Assembly (NCBI RefSeq): GCF_900114055.1
Contig: NZ_FORR01000009.1
Location: forward strand, 62,001 to 126,000
Direction: 5' to 3'
Length of the DNA: 64,000 nt
DNA from: Thermoflavimicrobium dichotomicum
GTDB lineage: Bacteria; Bacillota; Bacilli; Thermoactinomycetales; Thermoactinomycetaceae
Each line of letters begins with the position of its first letter. The first letter of the stretch is position 1. A program made the translations under genes and the position numbers. The notes beneath the pieces are model-generated. The model was not told the origin of the DNA, did no database searches, and worked only from the letters and a program-made list of their open reading frames with translations. This document shows positions 60,596 to 64,000 of the stretch, piece after piece.

Positions 60596-61381
60596 CTAAT
60601 CAAATTGCCAACAACTTAAACTTAAGGTGCCGTATTGGTAACTCCGATACAGCAGTCTGGCTTTTCGGTTTTGATCCCCTGCTCCCATGGCAATGAAGAG
60701 AGGGATAAAGTGTTCATTGGTGGGGACGGACACCAACCCACCCGAGGATTTCTCTTCGTATCGGAACAATTGGTCCAGATTCCAATTGTTCAGCTGGATC
60801 TCCAGCCATTTGTCAAATTGATTGGCCCAGTCAGCGGAAGCTTGTTCTGCCTCTTCTTCCTTGTGCCAGTCCAGGGTTGACAGGTTGTGGACAGTCCCTC
60901 CACTTCCCATGATCAAAACATCTCTTTCTTTTAACGGGGCAAGGATTTTTCCGATCTCGTACTGCTCCTCCGGCGAAAGTGTGGGGTTGACAGACATGGC
61001 CACTACCGGGATATCGGCTGCCGGGTAGATCAGGTGCAAGACCACCCAAGCCCCATGATCGATACCCCGTTTATCATCAATCTGGCAGGAGATGCCATTT
61101 TTCGCATACAGGTCCGCGATTTCCTCGGCCAACTCCACATCCCCCTTGGCGGGGTAGACCATCTCGTACAGCTCCGGAGAGAAGCCGCGAAAATCGTAGA
61201 TCATCCCGTACTGGTCCACTCCGCTGATCATTTGCATCGAAGCTTCCCAGTGCGCGGTGAAAAGGACGACGGCCCGTGGACGGGGCAGGCCTGCAAAATG
61301 CTCCTCCAAAAAGCGGGTATACCCGTTTTTCTTGATAGCCAGTGAAGGGGCGCCATGAGCAATGAAAAAAGAGGGGATCAT
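60596..61381 (-). CDS. LigB-type extradiol ring-cleavage dioxygenase (DODA/YgiD-like)
   Basis: 261 residues, class III extradiol dioxygenase fold: PSFFIAHGAPSLA (His ligand), LFTAHWEA (His ligand), PELYEMVYPAKGD, GIDHGAWVVLHLIYP, MGSGGTVHNLSTLDW and VPTNEHFIPLFIAMGAG. The YgiD/DODA branch acts on catechol-like substrates. It is followed in the genome by tautomerase, decarboxylase, hydratase and aldolase genes of meta-cleavage, so a catecholic substrate is likely; which one is open. Its start overlaps the tautomerase stop by four bases. Confidence 0.88.
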   Translation of the reverse strand: MIPSFFIAHGAPSLAIKKNGYTRFLEEHFAGLPRPRAVVLFTAHWEASMQMISGVDQYGMIYDFRGFSPELYEMVYPAKGDVELAEEIADLYAKNGISCQIDDKRGIDHGAWVVLHLIYPAADIPVVAMSVNPTLSPEEQYEIGKILAPLKERDVLIMGSGGTVHNLSTLDWHKEEEAEQASADWANQFDKWLEIQLNNWNLDQLFRYEEKSSGGLVSVPTNEHFIPLFIAMGAGDQNRKARLLYRSYQYGTLSLSCWQFD

Positions 61382-61572
61382 TTTTTCTCCCGTTCCTCCA
61401 TGGTCATCCCGCCGATGCTCCAGTGGCTCTTCGGCACTTCATAAATAACGACCCGTACATTTTCCGGCTGGACGTCCAGGCTGTTAACCAGGGCAGCGGT
61501 CACTTCGGTGATCATCTTCTTTTTCTGCTCCGGAGTCCGTCCTTCCAAGATGTGAATTTGCGCAAGCGGCAT
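61378..61572 (-). CDS. 4-oxalocrotonate tautomerase family protein
   Basis: 64 residues beginning MPLAQIHILEGRTPEQKKKMITEV, so that Pro-1 is exposed after Met removal as in all 4-OT enzymes. The family length is 62-70. VVIYEVPKSHWSIGGM carries the C-terminal part of the active site. I choose the ATG directly before the Pro codon; another ATG precedes it, and a 20-codon extension has no support. Converts 2-hydroxymuconate to 2-oxo-3-hexenedioate. Confidence 0.88.
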   Translation of the reverse strand: MPLAQIHILEGRTPEQKKKMITEVTAALVNSLDVQPENVRVVIYEVPKSHWSIGGMTMEEREKK

Positions 61573-61717
61573 CATGAATTCCCCCTTCAATCTCTGGTAA
61601 CTTCGCTTTACGAAACTATCTGACTGACACATACCTCATTTCACAGCTTTTGCCATCCCGCAGGATTTCCCTGAGGTTCTTTTCGGCGGATCACCGTGTT
61701 TCGGCCATCTCCCGGTA

Positions 61718-62497
61718 TCATTTCACCACAACACTCACATCGCCCAGCTGATCGAGCTTGGCCGTCACCACATCCCCAGGTTCCACCACAATCGCTTCGG
61801 TGATTCCCCCGGTCAACACCACTTCACCGGCCCGGAGCCTCTCTCCTTTACGGGCCAGCATATTGGCCAGCATGGCTACAGAGTTGGCCGGATGACCCAA
61901 CACTGCTGCTCCGGCGCCCAAGCCTTTGATCTCCCCATTGATGTGCAGGGTGACACCGATCAGGTCCAAATCGAGCCCCTCGGGAGAAGTCAATTTGCTT
62001 CCCAGGACAAAGCGGGAAGAAGAGGTGTTATCGGCGACGACATCTGCCAGGGTGAACCTGAAGTTTTCATAGCGGCTGTCGACAAACTCGATGGCCGGTA
62101 ACACATATTGGGTGGCCTTGAGCACCTGGGCTCCGGTCACCGCCGGCCCCTCCAGATCCTCGCCCAGGACAAAGGCGATCTCTGCCTCCACTCGGGGATG
62201 AATCAGCTCATCATAGACCAATACACCGCCATCCTCAATCACCATATAGTCAAACAAAAGACCGTGGATAGGTTCCTCCACATTCATCTGTTTCATCTTC
62301 GCCTTGCTGGTGAGACCCATCTTTCGTGCGATCACTCGGTGGCCCTGAGCCTGTTTGATGGCAGCCAGCTCCTCCTGGATTCGGTAAGCATCTTCGACAG
62401 TCAGCTCCGGATACCTGGCGGTGATTCGTTCCACCGCTCTTTTCTCCGTTTCCGCCCGGTGCAAAAACTGTGCAATTTCCCTGAAATCGATTCCCAT
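61718..62497 (-). CDS. 2-oxo-3-hexenedioate (4-oxalocrotonate) decarboxylase
   Basis: 259 residues of the fumarylacetoacetase-related hydratase/decarboxylase family: VIARKMGLTSKAKMKQMNVEEPIHGLL, the metal-binding HPRVEAEIAFVLGEDL, IEFVDSRYENFRFTLADVVADNTSSS and LTGGITEAIVVEPGD. The pairing with a second family member upstream is the usual DmpH (decarboxylase) with DmpE (hydratase); assignment of which is which rests on local motif resemblance. Confidence 0.85.
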   Translation of the reverse strand: MGIDFREIAQFLHRAETEKRAVERITARYPELTVEDAYRIQEELAAIKQAQGHRVIARKMGLTSKAKMKQMNVEEPIHGLLFDYMVIEDGGVLVYDELIHPRVEAEIAFVLGEDLEGPAVTGAQVLKATQYVLPAIEFVDSRYENFRFTLADVVADNTSSSRFVLGSKLTSPEGLDLDLIGVTLHINGEIKGLGAGAAVLGHPANSVAMLANMLARKGERLRAGEVVLTGGITEAIVVEPGDVVTAKLDQLGDVSVVVK

Positions 62498-62521
62498 CTT
62501 CCGCTCCTCCCACAGATGATG

Positions 62522-63304
62522 TCAAAACCTGAGGCTCACTTCGCCGATATGGGCAAACCGGGCGCAGAAATGGTCTTCCGGCTCCGCATCCACGGCGGCG
62601 GACAGAGCCCCTGAAAGGATGACTTCCCCGGCTTTTAAGGCAATATCGAACTCAGACAGTTTGTTGGCCAACCAGGCGACACAGGTGGCCGGATTCCCTA
62701 GCGCTGCGGCCCCGACCCCGGTATTGACCATGCGGCCGTTTTTATAGAGAACCATGCCGATCTGCGTCAGGTCCACCTTCTCCACAGAAGTCGGCCTTCC
62801 CCCCAGGGTGTATAGCCCCGAAGAGGCGTTGTCAGCGATGGTATCAGGCAGTTTGATCTTCCAGTCCTTGATCCGGCTATCGACAATCTCCAGGGCCGGC
62901 ACGATATAGTCTGTGGCCAGCATCACATCCATCGGGGTGACATTCGGACCCACGAGATCCTTCTTTAATACAAAAGCGATCTCCGCCTCCACCTTTGGCT
63001 GCAACACCCGCTCACGGGGGATCTTCTGGCCATTTTCCAACACCATCCCGTCGAGAAGATGGCCATAGTCCGGCTGGTCCACTCCCAAAAGCTGCTGCAT
63101 CGCCCTGGAGGTGAGGCCGATCTTTTTCCCGACGACTTTTTGCCCTTGATCCAGTTTTCGCTGAATGTTGATCAATTGCACACGGTAGGCCTCTTCTGGC
63201 GTCAGATCGGGCTGAACCTGGGTAAGCGGAATACCTCCGCGCCTCTTTTCCTCCGCTTCCCACAAAATGTCAGCCAATGCCTTCAGGTCTTTCCCTTCCG
63301 ACAA
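62522..63304 (-). CDS. 2-oxopent-4-enoate hydratase
   Basis: 260 residues, same family as its neighbour: VVGKKIGLTSRAMQQLLGVDQPDYGHLLDGM, QPKVEAEIAFVLKKDL, LEIVDSRIKDWKIKLPDTIADNASSG and LSGALSAAVDAEPEDHF. Adds water to 2-oxopent-4-enoate giving 4-hydroxy-2-oxovalerate, which the upstream aldolase would split. It lies 24 bases upstream of the decarboxylase. Confidence 0.87.
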   Translation of the reverse strand: MSEGKDLKALADILWEAEEKRRGGIPLTQVQPDLTPEEAYRVQLINIQRKLDQGQKVVGKKIGLTSRAMQQLLGVDQPDYGHLLDGMVLENGQKIPRERVLQPKVEAEIAFVLKKDLVGPNVTPMDVMLATDYIVPALEIVDSRIKDWKIKLPDTIADNASSGLYTLGGRPTSVEKVDLTQIGMVLYKNGRMVNTGVGAAALGNPATCVAWLANKLSEFDIALKAGEVILSGALSAAVDAEPEDHFCARFAHIGEVSLRF

Positions 63305-63369
63305 GATTTTCCCCTCCTATCCATGAAGATGAAGGGAATGGGCATAAGGCATGCCCCATTCCTCTCCCC

Positions 63370-64000
63370 TCACTTTTGAAGCGCTTGCTGCTTCTGTTCC
63401 AGCTCTACCGCCACGTCGACGATCATATCCTCCTGACCGCCGACCACCTTCCGTTTGCCCAGCTCCACCAGCACATCCCGGGGATCCACCTTGAACATTT
63501 CCGCAGCCCTGAAAGCATGGAGCAGGAAGCTGGAGTACACCCCGGCATATCCCATGGTCAGGCTTAAGCGATCGACCTGAATCGGCCGGTGCATCTTGGG
63601 ACGCACGATATCATCCGCGGCGTCCATCGCTTTATAGAGATCCAGACCCGTACGGATCCCCCGCTTTTCCGTCACCGCTGCAAACACTTCCAGGGGCGTG
63701 TTTCCAGCCCCAGCTCCGAGACCCGCCAGGCTGCAGTCGATGCGGGTGGCTCCTTCTTCCACGGCAGCCAGGGAGTTGGCGATGGACAGCCCCAGGTTGT
63801 TATGGGCGTGGAAGCCCACTTCCACCGATGAATCCAGGGCGCCTACCAGGGCAGAGATCCGCTCCCGGACTTGTTCCATCATCATGGCCCCTGCCGAGTC
63901 GACGATGTAGACCGTCTGTGCCCCGTAGGAAGCCATCTTTTTCGCTTCCTCCACCAGGATGTCGGGGGAGACCATGTGGGACATCATCAAAAAGCCCACC
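63370..64000 (-). CDS. 4-hydroxy-2-oxovalerate aldolase (partial, 3' part)
   Basis: About 210 C-terminal residues of a DmpG/MhpE-type aldolase; the 5' part lies beyond the window. [79 protein letters not shown] (metal-binding His pair) and [27 protein letters not shown] are characteristic. Produces pyruvate and acetaldehyde; its partner acetaldehyde dehydrogenase would be expected next, upstream. Confidence 0.92.
   Translation of the reverse strand, partial: VGFLMMSHMVSPDILVEEAKKMASYGAQTVYIVDSAGAMMMEQVRERISALVGALDSSVEVGFHAHNNLGLSIANSLAAVEEGATRIDCSLAGLGAGAGNTPLEVFAAVTEKRGIRTGLDLYKAMDAADDIVRPKMHRPIQVDRLSLTMGYAGVYSSFLLHAFRAAEMFKVDPRDVLVELGKRKVVGGQEDMIVDVAVELEQKQQALQK

Overview
The window looks like chromosome of a spore-forming, low- to mid-GC Gram-positive bacterium of the Bacillales. 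The evidence is the hemA-hemX-(sirC)-hemC-(cobA/hemD) operon followed by the engB-lonA-lonB-clpX-tig block, the sporulation lipoprotein GerM next to rph/ysnA/ysnB/racE, AGGAGG-type ribosome binding sites, and cre-like catabolite sites. clpP sits between tig and clpX, which differs from B. subtilis. A thermoactinomycete-like bacillus is my inference; the genus cannot be fixed from sequence alone.

Layout. 1-4.7 kb (minus): tetrapyrrole operon. 5.1-9.8 kb (plus): an orphan YlbL-like N-terminal fragment, a nitrate/sulfonate-type ABC importer, a small membrane protein and methionine aminopeptidase. 9.8-20.7 kb (minus): ddl, engB, lonA, lonB, a FemABX protein, clpX, clpP, tig. 21.1-25.3 kb (plus): a four-gene signalling cassette of an unknown protein, a PIN-nuclease/protein-kinase fusion, a VWA protein and a PP2C phosphatase, resembling an elaborated E. 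coli yegI-yegL-yegK triad. 25.4-27.0 kb: catabolite-regulated secreted alpha-amylase. 27.1-32.3 kb (minus): tRNA-Arg, ysnB, ysnA, rph, gerM, racE, a MarR regulator and a GGCT-like protein. 32.9-37.8 kb (minus): gluconate regulon (RpiR regulator, kinase, permease, 6-phosphogluconate dehydrogenase).

32.3-46 kb is an accessory region. Four separate copies of one CRISPR leader-like sequence (about 160-200 bp) lie here, each followed by only one to three 37-bp repeats. No cas1, cas2 or effector gene is visible, but a stand-alone cas6 lies at 44.6-45.3 kb beside an Mrr restriction endonuclease. Also here are a secreted V8-type glutamyl endopeptidase, small secreted or lipoproteins, a reverse-transcriptase remnant and a roughly 112-bp MITE-like element that recurs at 57.0 kb.

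45.5-48.7 kb encodes an unusual membrane Ser/Thr kinase with two complete tandem kinase domains, plus a secreted paralogue of its extracellular sensor domain. 49.0-51.3 kb is a wrecked lantibiotic locus: an intact lanC, a lanB reduced to two pieces in opposite orientation, and an acetoin-reductase gene cut off at the junction. 51.4-59.0 kb is an acetoin dehydrogenase system (lipB-acoA-acoB-acoC-acoL with acoR) behind a well-formed sigma-54 promoter and an AcoR-type palindrome. 59-60.5 kb holds an LRR-protein relic and an AbrB/Doc toxin-antitoxin pair with a frameshifted toxin. 60.6-64 kb is a visibly GC-richer catechol meta-cleavage gene set (LigB-type dioxygenase, tautomerase, decarboxylase, hydratase, aldolase) running off the window.
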